Below, piece by piece: positions 45,034 to 56,263 of a DNA stretch of 64,000 nt; position 1 is the stretch's first letter, and the number at the start of each line of letters is the position of its first letter. Source of the stretch: Castanea sativa (Eukaryota > Streptophyta > Magnoliopsida > Fagales > Fagaceae); the NCBI RefSeq assembly GCF_040712315.1, contig NC_134013.1, positions 86,744,001-86,808,000 on the forward strand. Reading direction: 5' to 3'. Under the pieces are notes generated by a model. The model was given only the letters and a program-made list of their open reading frames with translations. It searched no databases and was not told the DNA's origin. The position numbers and the translations under genes were made by a program.

Positions 45034-46225
45034 GTTTTAGATAGCATTAGAAAGGGATAAAAAGAGCTCTATTTCAAATCTAGAATTTGTTTTTTCATAC
45101 TATAAGGTGGAATCAACAATGATAGGAGTAAAGTTAAAGAAACAAAAATTTAGAATAACATTTACTGAAAATAGTTATAAAAGTTTCAAAGACTTATTAA
45201 ACTTCATCCTTTGTGGCTTCATAAAAAGAATCCCTTAGTAAATAAATATAAGGATATTAGCATGTAACTTTGGAGTGTCATAATAAATAGAATAGTAATG
45301 ACTTTCTAAAGAGGCAATTTAGTCAAACAAAACCATATGTGATTATTAATTATTGGATGTCAATAAATAAACATCAACAAGAAAAAATGTTCTACATGAA
45401 TATGACATAACAAACATTAGAATTAAATTATATGGTTACTAATATTGGAAACTTCAACATGAACAAAATTCACCGTGCTAGTCACAACTCTTACTATTGT
45501 ATTTATGTTTAAATGTATGATTTACATAGTACTTGAAGGGGTTTATTTATTTATTTAAAAAAAAAAAGTGATTGAGAAGACTTCTTATGATGGAAATTTA
45601 TTCGAAATTGAGAACAAAATTTGTTTCAAAGTTTGTAAGTTTTATAGTTATATATATGTTTATAATTTTGTTTTAGATAGCAATAAAGATGGGCAAAATA
45701 GCTCTATTTCAAAGATAGAATTTGTTTCTTCAACTTTACTTCATTTTATAAAGTGGAACCCACAATGTTAGGAGTGAAGTTGAAGAAGCAAAATATTAAA
45801 ATAACATTTACCTAAAATAAAATCAGAGTGGATGAGTTGAATAAGTGTTTTAATAAAATAGTTATTGTTGTTGATAAGTTTATAAATATGCTTAAGATAT
45901 ATATGTTTATGAGTATGTTTTTTCAACTTTGTGTTATACACAAACTTTGCTTATGTTTTCTGCAAAATCTTCGATGCTTCAACAGAAGGATAGTCATAAT
46001 GGACTATTTAGATCGTAAAAGATATCTTAAGGGCATGTGTACAATGTTCCTAATCATCTGTACTTAGTGAGGTTTGCTTATATTTTTTTATTACATTATT
46101 GTTGGATTTGTTTTTCTGTCTATAATTGTTACCTTTATGTGTTCTAACGTGTGTATTTAAAGAATCTAGATTCTTTAAATTATATACTAAAAACAAATAT
46201 TGTATTCAATTAATACACACAGCCT
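44480..46225. other. AT-rich spacer with a diverged direct repeat
   Basis: Two (AT)n runs (about 44633-44655 and 44999-45029). A ~200-base direct repeat is present at about 44960-45175 and 45609-45815 (gagaacaaaatttgtttcaa, ttttgttttagatagca), with roughly two-thirds identity by eye. No gene is seen. Confidence 0.45.
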
Positions 46226-46407
46226 TCAGGATTTCAGTTGCTTTAATATTCTTGAATAAGGTAGTATACTCAATACTTTCATCAGAGCGATCACCAATAG
46301 TGACAGCTTGTAGCAATCGATGCCATCGCAGCGTATCACGCTTCCTCCTCCCATGCCTCTAGACCCCACCTGTTTTTTGGCCTCCCTGTCGTACAGTGAG
46401 GCCATTA

Positions 46408-47501
46408 GAGCATCCGCGTTTATTTTTTTCAATTTTATTTTATTTTATCATAAAAAATCTACTTTATCAATTATATAATACCATTTTTCAAAACACCCAA
46501 CATCAAAACTTTTATTTTTCTATTCTACTCATTAAAATAATATATTTTTGTAATAAAATATATTTTTTACTATTTTGTTTTTTCTCAACTTTATCATCTT
46601 CCAAAATCCTCAGTTACTTTATTTTTCACCTCTTCAGACTCTTCCTCCATCATCAACCCAACTCCTCCATCATCATTCATCCATATCAACCCAGATTGGC
46701 GAAACTGATAAAAAAAAAAAACCATCACGCCGATCACAACAGAACAGCCATCACAACGCCGATCACATACCAGCAAACCCAAAAAAAAAAAAAAAACCCA
46801 TCGTCAAACCAAAACCCATCGGAACTGGCAACGCCAATCACAACACCGATCACATACCAGCAAACCCAGAGAAAAAAAAAAAAAACCCATCGTTAAACTA
46901 AAACCCATCGGAACCAGCAACGCCGATCACATACCAGCAAACCAAAATCCATCATCAAACCAAAACCCATCAGAACCAAAATCCAAATCAAAATCAAAAT
47001 CCAAAACCAAAATCCATCATCAAACTGAGCAAAGCCATGGAAACAAATCCCCCAAACGCCAACCCACAACCCAAATCCGACCCAAACGCCACCCAAATCC
47101 CACCCAAACGCTGGAAATTCATGAACAAACTCACGATCTCCACGCCTCCACCACAGAAGCTGATCGAGCCTCCACGCCGTTGCCTCCATGCCGTTGAATA
47201 AGAGAGAGCAGGAAGAAGAGATATTAGAAAGAAAGAGAGAAAGAGAGAAAGATAGAAATAAAGAAAGAAGAGAGAGCAAGTTCTTGGAAAGAAGACACGG
47301 ACCGAATAAAAATTTTTTTTTTTTTATACCATTGAGCTATAGTGCGATTCTAAATGTAGAATCGCACTGTAGCTCAATGGTATTTTTTTTACCATTATTG
47401 TATTTTACAACTTTCATTGTAGACATTTTTTGGGCCTCAATTGTAAAAAAATTTGGAATTTGGCATGCATTTAGGATTTCCCACATTCAATGCTGATGCT
47501 C
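46408..47501. mobile_element. PIF/Harbinger-type non-autonomous element with TTA target duplication
   Basis: 1,094 bases with ends gagcatccgcgttta and, reversed, gagcatcagcattgaat, flanked by TTA at 46405-46407 and 47502-47504. A TTA duplication with GAGCATC ends is typical of Tourist/PIF-Harbinger elements. Inside are degenerate repeats (accccgatcacataccagca, three times at 46730-46940) and a region reading like a minus-strand Trp-rich peptide, which is low-complexity. The insertion interrupts a transporter fragment on the minus strand. No transposase is present. Confidence 0.75.
47327..47382. repeat. Near-perfect hairpin (25-bp stem, 6-base loop)
   Basis: taccattgagctatagtgcg plus attct pairs with agaatcgcactgtagctcaa plus tggta, with one mismatch; the loop is aaatgt. 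It lies inside the Harbinger-type element. A transcript across it would fold into a tight stem and could feed small-RNA production (inference). Confidence 0.85.
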
Positions 47502-47721
47502 TTATGCCACTCAATAGGAAATTTCCGCTAACGGCACCAAGCTGAGACACTGGAAAGATGACTCCCTCCACGGGAATCCCAAATAGGTCAGTGATCAGGC
47601 TGTACATTAGCTGGACCTTGAAGCCCGATGTAAGAGCATCCACTGATGCTGAAAGGAAAAAAAATATTCTTTGCCCTTCAAAGCGAGGACCAAATATCCG
47701 AGTGAACACAGAATCACTTTA

Positions 47722-50525
47722 CTCCTCTCTACTACCCCTCCTTCCCCCTCAATCCAAACGACCAAGTTTTAAGATCTATGGTTTACATTAATTTGTTTAA
47801 AGATTTCTGTCTATTTGAGTTTATAAAATAATTTTTTCTATTATATACAACCACTTTTACGAAACACACGCCAAAGCATTTATTATACACCCAATTTTAT
47901 ATAAATAATCATTTTTTATTTATTTTTTTATTATCATTTTTACCTTTATTTATTATTGTATTCTCTATCATCTCTCATCTCTCTTAACCATCACGTTTTC
48001 TCTCATTTATTAGCTCTCTTCTCTCCTAACCATGGCAGGACCTCTATGGCCATGGTCGAAGCTAACATGACCACTACAGAGGCGAACCTATGCTTTTTTC
48101 TTTTGTTGCTGTCATTGCTTCTTCTTCTCCTCTTTGATGATTCACATGAATTTGTATATGGGTTTGATGATCCATATGGATTTGTAAATGAGTTTGATGA
48201 GTTTGAGATATAGATTTAGGAAAACCATATGGGTTTAATGAGTATGAGCTCTAGATTTCGGATGTGTTTGATGAATTTGCATAGTATTTTGTGGAGATTT
48301 AAAAGGAGATAGAGAAGGAAGAGAGTTAGGGGAGAAGAGAGGATTTGATGTGAGAAGTGAGAGAAAATGTATTTAAAAAATAATATACAAAGCTACTGTA
48401 AAAGCATCCACCTAAGTGTTTGTACAATCTTCTAACTATTTTAGCTTAAGATCCCACTTTTTATATTTTACACAATCACTTCTCAAAAACACTCATATCA
48501 AATTATCTATTATATACTCTATTTTATTAAAATAATCATTTTTATACTTTTTTTTTCATTTACTCTCTCTCTCAAATCATAACTCTTGCCTCTCACCTCT
48601 CTCTCATCCCCACCTCTCACTTATCATCACTCTCTCAATTGCCACAACCACTGCTGCCGCTCTTCTTCTTCTTCATCCCAATGCTCGCTGGCCTCTCACC
48701 TCCCTCTCAGCCATTGCCACTACTCTTCTTCTTCTTAGCAGCATCTTAAACTCGGTCAACCTCATTGCCACCAACATCACACCGCTTCCAACAACCCAAG
48801 CAAGCCCTAGTTGTAGTGACCCACCACCAACATCACCGATCCCTTCCTTCTTGATGTCCTATTGCCATGGTCTTAACTTGATTTCATCTGGGTTTTGGTT
48901 AATTTTGGGTTTTGATTTCATATGGGTTCTTTCTTGTTCTATAATGAGTTATTGCTAATTTTAGTTTTGGGGAATTTGTATTTGACCAGTGGTTGAGGCT
49001 GGGCCAGGTGATGGTTTTATTGTTGGGTTGGACTAGTAGTTTTGTACGAAGACAGGAAGAAGATAAAGGGGAAGAGGAAATTGAGGAAGAAAATGAATAT
49101 GTTTGTTAAAAAAAGTGTGAAAAAGTATTAAAAATCCATTTACACATGAATTGTGATAGTGAATATATACATAGTTATCGTAGCAGGATTGTTTATTTGC
49201 ACATCTATACACCTATTGAAGTGGCCAATTTTTGGGCCAAAATGTGTATATTTTACCACTTTCTCTATTTTAGACTCACTAGTGTGAGTGCTCTAATTTG
49301 TACATTTACACAATTACTGTGGCCAAATCGGCCATTTACCACTTTTCGCATAAATTATTAGTAACATACTATTGTTTGCAAAATAAGTAGCAATACACCA
49401 CTTTTTTGAAATTTGAGTTCATGAAACTCAAGTTTGTTGTGCAAGTCGAGAATTAAACGCTTGAGTTTCAATAAAAAAAAACCTTGTGCTGACATGTATT
49501 TTTTTATTGAAAAAATGCCACACGGAACTCGAGCTTGGTAAACTCGAGTTCCATACTCAAGCTTACCAAGCTCGAGTTCTTTGTAAATACAAAACTCAAG
49601 CTTAAATGCTCTTTTTTTTTTTATCTTTAATGGAACTCGTGCTTACCGAGCTCGAGTTCCTTGTAATATGGAACTCGAGTTTGATAAGCTCAAGTTTCTT
49701 ATACTTTTTTTTGACAATCGACAAATAAACATAAACATAAAAATAAGTAGTTTTTTTTTTTTTTTCATTTGAACGCACAAACATATGTTTTTATTTATTT
49801 AATTAGAAGCATTGTAAAACATATAAATTTGAATTTGAAAATATGAATTTTTAGGCCACTCATACCCCTTGTTCATTCATTTTTGACACATTCATTAATT
49901 TCTAACTTCTCAGAAGCGTTATGGTCAAATTGGTTAAAATATTTAGGATTACAATGAGAAATTCAAACAACATTGTGTACAAAGAAAAATTTGCTGTCTA
50001 CACATCATGTTTTTAAGTATATTCAAATCTGCGTACTGCATTCATAAAATATATTTTCTACATTAATTAAAATTGTTCATTGTTTTCTCATTTAAATTGT
50101 TCACTGTTTTCTGCATAAACTATTTCTAGCATTCTGCATAAAATTATTTTCTATTCAGCATTATTTTAAAAATTGTTCACTATTTTTCTCCCTCTTTTTG
50201 GGCTAGGAGAGGGGATTCAATTTTGATTTTTCTTATTTTCAGAGTTGGACTTTTTTACTATATTTTTTAGAGATTTATTAGGTATGGCAACAAATTAAAA
50301 ACTAGCTTTTTGTTTTCATTATTCACTGTTCACATGTCCCACACAACTTTTAATCTTGGCTTTATTTCAAATAATCTTATTTTCAATTTTTTAGAAATAA
50401 GCTAACTTTTAACTTTTTTTTCTCACATTATGTGAATTAACTACAAAAAATAAACAATTCTGAAACAGAAACTAGATATTAAAAAAAGCACTCAGGTGTG
50501 AAATTTGGTACGTGGAGACCAATGT
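47722..50525. repeat. Composite direct repeat, unit 2 (~2.8 kb)
   Basis: Second copy of 41240-44215; see that entry for landmarks. Its right part is the left arm of the complete foldback element. Confidence 0.85.
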
Positions 50526-51830
50526 TTGCTTGTGCACCTGCCCAATCAAGCGTCATAATTTCCAAAAGGGAGATTTGTGAGTAATTTAATGGACATCAGC
50601 GCGCAACCAAACATTGGTCTCCACATACCAAATTTCACATTTGAAAGTGCTCTTTTTAATATCTAGTTTTTGTTTGAGAATTGTTTATTTTTGGTAGATA
50701 ATTCGCTTAATGTGAGAAAAAAAAAAGGTTAAAAGTTAGCTTATTTTTTAAAAACTGAAAGTAAGATTATTTGAAATAAAGCTAAGGTTAAATGTTGTGT
50801 GGGACACGTGAACAATGAATAATTAAAACAAAAAGCTAGTTTTTAATCTGTTGCCATTCACATACCTAGTAAATCTCTCTAAAAAATATAGAAAAAAAGT
50901 CAAACTCTGAAAATATGAAAAATCAAAATTGAATCCCCTCTCCTAGCCCAAAAATAGGGAGAAAAAATAGTGAACAATTTTTTAAATAATGCTGAACATA
51001 AAATAATTTTATGCAGAATGCTAGAAACAATTTATGCAAAAAACAGTGAACAATTTTAATGAGAAAATAGTGAACAAATTTAATTAATGCAGAAAACAAA
51101 TTTTATGAATGCATTAAGTAGATTTGAATATACTATAAACATGATGTGCAGATAGCAAATTTTTCTTTGCACACAATGTTGTTCGAATTTCTCATTGTAA
51201 CCCCCAATATTTTAACCAATTTAACCATAATGCTTCTGAGAAGTTAGAAATTGATGAGTGTGTTAAAATTGAATAAGGGGTATGAGTGGCCTAAAAATTC
51301 ATATTTTGAAATTAAAATTTTTATATTTTACAATGCTTCTAACTAAATAAATAAAAACATATGTTTGTGTGTTCAAATGAAAAAAAAAAACTACTTATTT
51401 TTATGTTTATGTTTATTTGTTGATTATTAAAAAAAGAAGTATAAGGAACTCGAGCTTAGCAAACTCGAGTTCTATATTACAAGGAACTCGAGCTTGGTAA
51501 GCTCGAGTACCATTAAAGAAAAAAAAGAGTATTTAAGCTCAAGTTTTGTATTTACAAAGAACTCGAGCTTGGTAAGCTCGAGTATGGAACTCGAGTTTAC
51601 CAAGCTCGAGTTCCATGTGACATTTTCTCAATAAAAAAAAATCCATTTCAGCACAAGTTTTTTTTATGAAACTCGAGTGTTTAATTCTCGATTTACACAA
51701 CAAACTTGAGTTTCATGAACTCGAGTTTAAAAAAATGGTATATTGCTACTTATTTTGCAAATGGTGGTATGTTGCTAATAATTTATGCAAAAGTGGAAAA
51801 TGGCCGATTTGGCCCAATTATTGTGGCAAA
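49305..51830. mobile_element. Long foldback element (two ~1.2 kb arms, short loop)
   Basis: The left arm (about 49310-50525) and right arm (about 50597-51830) are inverted copies. Matching pairs include aatcggccatttaccacttt with its complement near 51800, gagttcatgaaactcaagtt with 51700-51720, and gagaccaatgtttg at 50514 with caaacattggtctc at about 50609-50622. The loop (about 50530-50597) is the reverse of the gene-like piece at 44240-44309. Arms contain many gaactcgag / ctcgagttc mini-palindromes. No transposase is seen. Long arms and CTCGAG-rich content resemble the MITE at 8568, so a Mutator-related foldback is possible. Confidence 0.75.
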
Positions 51831-51959
51831 AATGAAAATCTACAGTGTTTTAGATAGATTTATATGGAGTGTTTTTATTTATTTATTTATTTTTAAAGAA
51901 AACTATGTAAATTTGACACATATTTTTATTATGCACCCATTGATGTAAATGCTCTAACT

Positions 51960-53160
51960 AAACACAAAACTAAAGTACACTTTTTAAGTTCGATTGGTGG
52001 GGAAAGATCTTTTATGTCTCGTTTGGTAGGGAATGGAAAAGTGAGAATAGAAAATGTTGGGGATGGAAAAATAGGGGATGAAAAATTTGTAGCTTTTCCT
52101 CATATGTGTTTGGTTAGGGTGAAATGGTGAAAAACTCATTTGTTTGGTTAAAAATAAAAATGAGAGGATAAAAAATAGTGTTTGTATAAATTTACTCTTA
52201 TGCCTCTATTACATAAAAAAAAAGTTTAAAAAGAAAAAAAAAACCCTAGACATTAAGCTAGAAAAAAAAAATCAAAACGTTTAAGGGGGGAGAGAGGTAG
52301 ATGGGTAATTTCTTATCTTAAGCCCACCTCCCGCCATCCCCCCCAATTTTCTCTCCAATTTGGAGAGGAAATTCCCTCTTGTTTTCACCTCAACCAAACG
52401 GACTCTTAATGTTGAAAGAGTTTGAAGTTGTCTTTATTCAGATTCTTGGTGTATTAAAATGTTTATTTTGTCATTTTCACTCTATCTGGAATGAGGAAAA
52501 TAAATGAATATAAAGAAAATATTCATTTTATTCCTTTGTTTAAGAGTTTTAATGAAGAGAATATAATAACTATTCTATTATTTAGGAGTTTAAGCGTGAG
52601 AAGTTTCTAAAAAAAAAAAAAAGTGTGAGAGAATGGTTCCTCCATCTTCCCTTAAAACCTTGAGTTTTCATCCCCAAAATTGGGAGGACTCGAAGAGAAT
52701 AAACTTAAGTTTAATTAATTTTTCACTAAAACTCTCAAAGCATCCCTAAACATTCGGCATTTTATTTTAAAATACGAGTATGATAGTAATATTGTTATAA
52801 AATAATTCCATTATAATCTTTTTATTTTACTCTCTAAGAATATTATTTAAATTTTATTCGTTTATTTTAAAATATCCAAATAAAATTACTTCATTCCATT
52901 TCAATTATTTATAAACTCCCAAATGAGGTGTTCATGTTTGACTAGTTGCATCGACAATTTATCTTAGTAATCAAATCGTTGAGTACCCTTCACGTTTTTT
53001 CTCAACCAAAATGTCTCTTAACGTTTAAAGAGTTCAATGTTGTTTTCACTCCGATTAAACAGACTTTTAACATTATGTTTGACAACATATATAAGGAAAA
53101 AAAAGAAAAAGAAAATGAGAAAGGGGAATGAGAGAAAATAAAAATGGAGAAATATTCTAT
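51960..53160. mobile_element. MITE-like unit and AT-rich spacer
   Basis: From about 52015 (tctcgtttggtagggaatgg) to about 52407 (ctcaaccaaacggactctta) complementary tttggt / accaaa ends enclose a non-coding ~390-base unit. The rest (52410-53160) holds a second weak caaccaaaatgtctcttaac end near 53000 and otherwise nothing recognisable. Confidence 0.45.
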
Positions 53161-53164
53161 CATT

Positions 53165-53388
53165 TGTGTTGTTTGGTTAGTAAGGAAAAGTAGAAGGATA
53201 TAGTTTCCATTTATTATTGAAAATTAAAAATTAAAAAACTTTTTTTAATTTATTTATTTCAATCTCTTTCAATTTGAAGGAAAGGAAATAGTGGACTCGA
53301 AGGAAAACAAAATCCTTCAATTTCCTTTTTCCCTCACCCCTTTTCCCTTCCACCTCTCTTTCCTTGAACCAAACAGATCACCCGTCTT
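53165..53388. mobile_element. Short MITE with tgtttggtta / gaaccaaacaga ends
   Basis: Runs from gttgtttggttagtaaggaa to ccttgaaccaaacagatcac, with inner aaggaaa / tttcctt complementarity. Non-coding; about 220 bases. Confidence 0.5.
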
Positions 53389-53499
53389 CTCAATGGAAGG
53401 CAATGCTTGTTTTCCAACCGTATGATAAGATAACAGCAGCCCATATCATAAACTCTGCCACCTCAACTACACAAGAATCAGATAAACTTACAAGTAAAT

Positions 53500-53660
53500 T
53501 CTCTGCAGGAAGATCCTATACTTACAAAAACAACACACCTGATCCAAATCATCATCAACTCACAAGGCACCAACCTTGGAATTTCCTATGGAAACTCAAA
53601 ATTCCCTTTAAGTTAGTCATTTTCTCTGGAAACTGCTCAGCAACTCCTTTCCAGTAAAGT
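53500..53660 (+). pseudogene. LINE relic: zf-RVT end of a reverse transcriptase
   Basis: Reads SAGRSYTYKNNT, then PWNFLWKLKIPFKLVIF. After a one-base frameshift it continues WKLLSNSFP. The W-x-LWKLKIP-K pattern is the zf-RVT region near the C-terminus of plant LINE polyproteins. There is no RT domain nearby, so only a fragment survives. Confidence 0.45.
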
Positions 53661-55077
53661 AAGATTTATTGAATAAGTCCATTAGTGTAGTCTGTAGAAC
53701 AACTTCTTTGTGCTTTCTGTGCAAAGAAAATAGAAACAACTAAGCTTGTATTCCTCAAATGTGAATTTGCTAGGCTAGCATGCTTTGGATCTCCATTTAC
53801 TCCAAGAATAGACATATTATAGAGTTTTCAAAGCTTGGATTAATGGATTTGGCAATGGCTACAAAAAAGTCAGTTGCAAGAAAAAGAATGGATGAATCAT
53901 TTTATCAGGGTGATTTGCTTACTCAAGTCACTATGGACACACAAAAATGAAATACACCCCCAAAACTCATTGACAACATCAATAAAAGGCTAATAACTTG
54001 TTTAACTTATGCGTCACAGCCTGGGATAATGTAAAACATGAACTACAGTGGCACCAGAGTCCATCATGGGAGTGGCAAACTCATAATAATGTGAAGTGAT
54101 CAAGATCAAATAAAGGAAGATGGAGAGGAGGGCGATGTCATGAACTTGTGATAGTGTGGAATTGCTTTTCTCAGTGGATGTCAGAGTTAGTGCACAACAG
54201 CAAATACTATTTGACAACTCAAGCAGGGTCATGAATAGATTGATGAGCTTCAGACAATAATGACTTGTGATGACAATTATATCAAGGAATTCTGTTTGTT
54301 GGGAAAAAAAAAAAAAAAACCACATTGAAAGAATGAGATGGCCTACAAGAATTTGATGCAACTAATGGAAATACTACATTTAATTATACTTCATACTGAG
54401 TTACTTTCAATGGTGTAATGAATATATATTTTTTCTGTATTAAAAAAAAAACAATGCATATATAAATAAAACTCATTTTAATTTAACATAAATTTGAATT
54501 TTAAATGTTGAATTGAGTAATGACGAAATTTTAATGTTATATTAATAAATTGTTCCATGAAATCCTAAAACTCCTCATCTTTTTACCTAAAACAAGTAAC
54601 CAAAAAAAAAAAAAAAATCATTTTCATTTTACCCTTCAAGATTGGAATGAACTTTGTGAGCTAGTATCCTAATCAACCAAAGAACTCAAAGATTAGTGAA
54701 GAAATAGAGTTTACTTGAGAGTTTTGAAAAGATAATCATCAGTAATGCACAAATATTTTCTGGAAATCAATTTCAAGAGAAACAAATGTAGCCTAACATT
54801 TACAAAATTGTTGAAGGGAGGGATCCTCAAATGTAAACATAGTATTACAAAAGAAAAAAAAGAAAGGAAAATAGGAAGATAATCTAAAATGATGATGTCA
54901 CTTTTGATAAAATTATTGTGTATGCTAGACTACCTTGTTTTGTTTTTGTTTTTGTTTTTTTAGTTTAAAGAGTACCTTAAAAAAAAAGTTGTGTTTATTA
55001 GTTATTACACATTGTTTTACACATGGTTAAAAAAACTGATTCCATGACTAAAAAAAACAAGAGTCGTAGTGATAATT
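53661..55077. other. Intergenic spacer
   Basis: AT-rich, with A-runs near 54304 and 54601. A minus-strand frame at 54361-54014 has no recognisable content. No gene is seen. Confidence 0.4.
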
Positions 55078-55200
55078 TGTGGCCTGTTTGGTTGTCGTTT
55101 AAACAACAGTTTTTGTTGTTTAAATAACACAACACGTATTTTCATAACATTTTTTCACCCACACGTATTTTCACAATACTTAAAGTATTCTCATCAAACG
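55078..55200. mobile_element. Short GTTTGGT-type MITE
   Basis: Begins ggcctgtttggttgtcgttt and ends tctcatcaaacg. The inner aacaacagtttttgttgttt and acccacacgtattttcac place it with the units at 1942, 31690, 56800 and 58134. Confidence 0.55.
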
Positions 55201-55930
55201 TCAAAAAATATAGCATTTAGCATATCAAAACACTACTTTATTTATTTTAACACTCTACTTTATAATACACCCAACATCAAAGGTTTATTTTTTTTACCAC
55301 TTCATTCAAATATTATATATTTTAATCAAGTGTAAGAGAGAAAGTAATGGACAGAGGCACATCACAAGAGAAAGTGAGAGAGAGAAAAAGAAAAGAAAAG
55401 AAAAACTCTAGTAAATTGCTACAGTGGAATATTGGTGTCAAAGATGACACTCCACTCCACTATAGCAAAGATGTCAAAAATTTTAAGAATAACATGCTTG
55501 ATGTGGATGATATTTTAAGAAAATGAGAGCTAAAATTAAGATTTAGCATTTTTTATATTTTTGATGTGAATACTCTTAAACAACATTAGTAGAAAAATAT
55601 TAACAAACGAATGCTAAAACTCCACCAACATAGCTTTTTAAACCATTTACGATAGTTTGAAAATGTTATAAGAATATTGAGAGCCACTATTTATAGTTTA
55701 TCCCCAAAAAGTTATACACATAAAAAAAGAGAATGAAAAGAAAAAAGAATTATGTAGAAATAGGACGATACAAAAAGAATACAGAAAAGGCCATAAAAAG
55801 TCGATTTCAACTTTCTAGAAAAAGTCAATTTTATCCATGAGGACAGGAAGGGCATATTCTGAATATTAATGTTTACGCAAAAGACCATCCATTCGTTACA
55901 AAAACACAAAAAAGGAAAAAAACACAAACC
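55201..55930. other. Spacer upstream of the PSD gene
   Basis: AT-rich; includes the phrase gctacagtggaatattggtg and a weak inverted echo (tgacactccactccactata), possibly another small element. No gene is seen. The PSD promoter should lie in the right part, but no clear TATA box was found. Confidence 0.4.
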
Positions 55931-56031
55931 AGCCAACCATAAATTGAAGTTGTCTCTTATTCTCAGTCAAACAGTTACAGACACAGAAAAACAAACACAC
56001 ACACACAGAGCACTGAAAATTAGGTCAGAGA
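55931..56031 (+). promoter_or_regulatory. PSD gene 5' leader (inferred)
   Basis: Short A/C-rich stretch (acacagaaaaacaaacacac) immediately before the ATG, typical of a plant 5' UTR. The transcription start is not visible. Confidence 0.35.
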
Positions 56032-56228
56032 ATGGGACATGGAAGCTCGAAAGGCATTTCAGAGCAAGACCTTGCGAAAGAAGAAGAGCCGTCGCGTATT
56101 ACGCGGCTGAAGAATAAGCTTCATCTTCACCGTCATCGTCGTCATGCCAACATTGGCTCCGCTTATAAAGCCCTCATCGATGCTGACGATTTCGCCGGAA
56201 TCGCTATTCTCACTCTCAAGCGTGTACG

Positions 56229-56263
<35 letters not shown>

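Larger units (their letters stand above)
46226..47709 (-). pseudogene. NFD4-like (nodulin-like/MFS) transporter fragment split by a transposon
   Basis: Minus strand. The upstream part (about 47620-47505) reads SGFKVQLMYSLITDLFG, then VSQLGAVSGNFLLSG. The downstream part (46405-46226) reads MASLYDREAKKQVGSRGMGG, then CDGIDCYKLSLLVIAL, and ends at TGA. The LYDREA-KKQ and C-G-DCY-LS pattern is that of plant NUCLEAR FUSION DEFECTIVE 4-like transporters (DUF1191/nodulin-like MFS group), near their C-terminus. Removing the element at 46408-47501 with one TTA restores one continuous frame across the join. The remainder of the transporter is missing: at the right the piece ends where direct repeat unit 2 begins (47722), and around 47600-47640 a MITE-like end (taagagcatccactgatgct) interrupts it. 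A dead fragment. Confidence 0.6.

Noticed and set aside
46396..46896. 166-codon plus-strand frame rich in Phe, then Lys and Pro
   Set aside because: Low-complexity by-product of T-rich and ACCCAAAAA-type repeats inside the Harbinger-type element, with no domain.
46893..47279. 128-codon minus-strand Trp/Gly-rich frame in the same element
   Set aside because: Built from repeated aaaacccatc and caacccaaat words. No start context or homology is recognisable.
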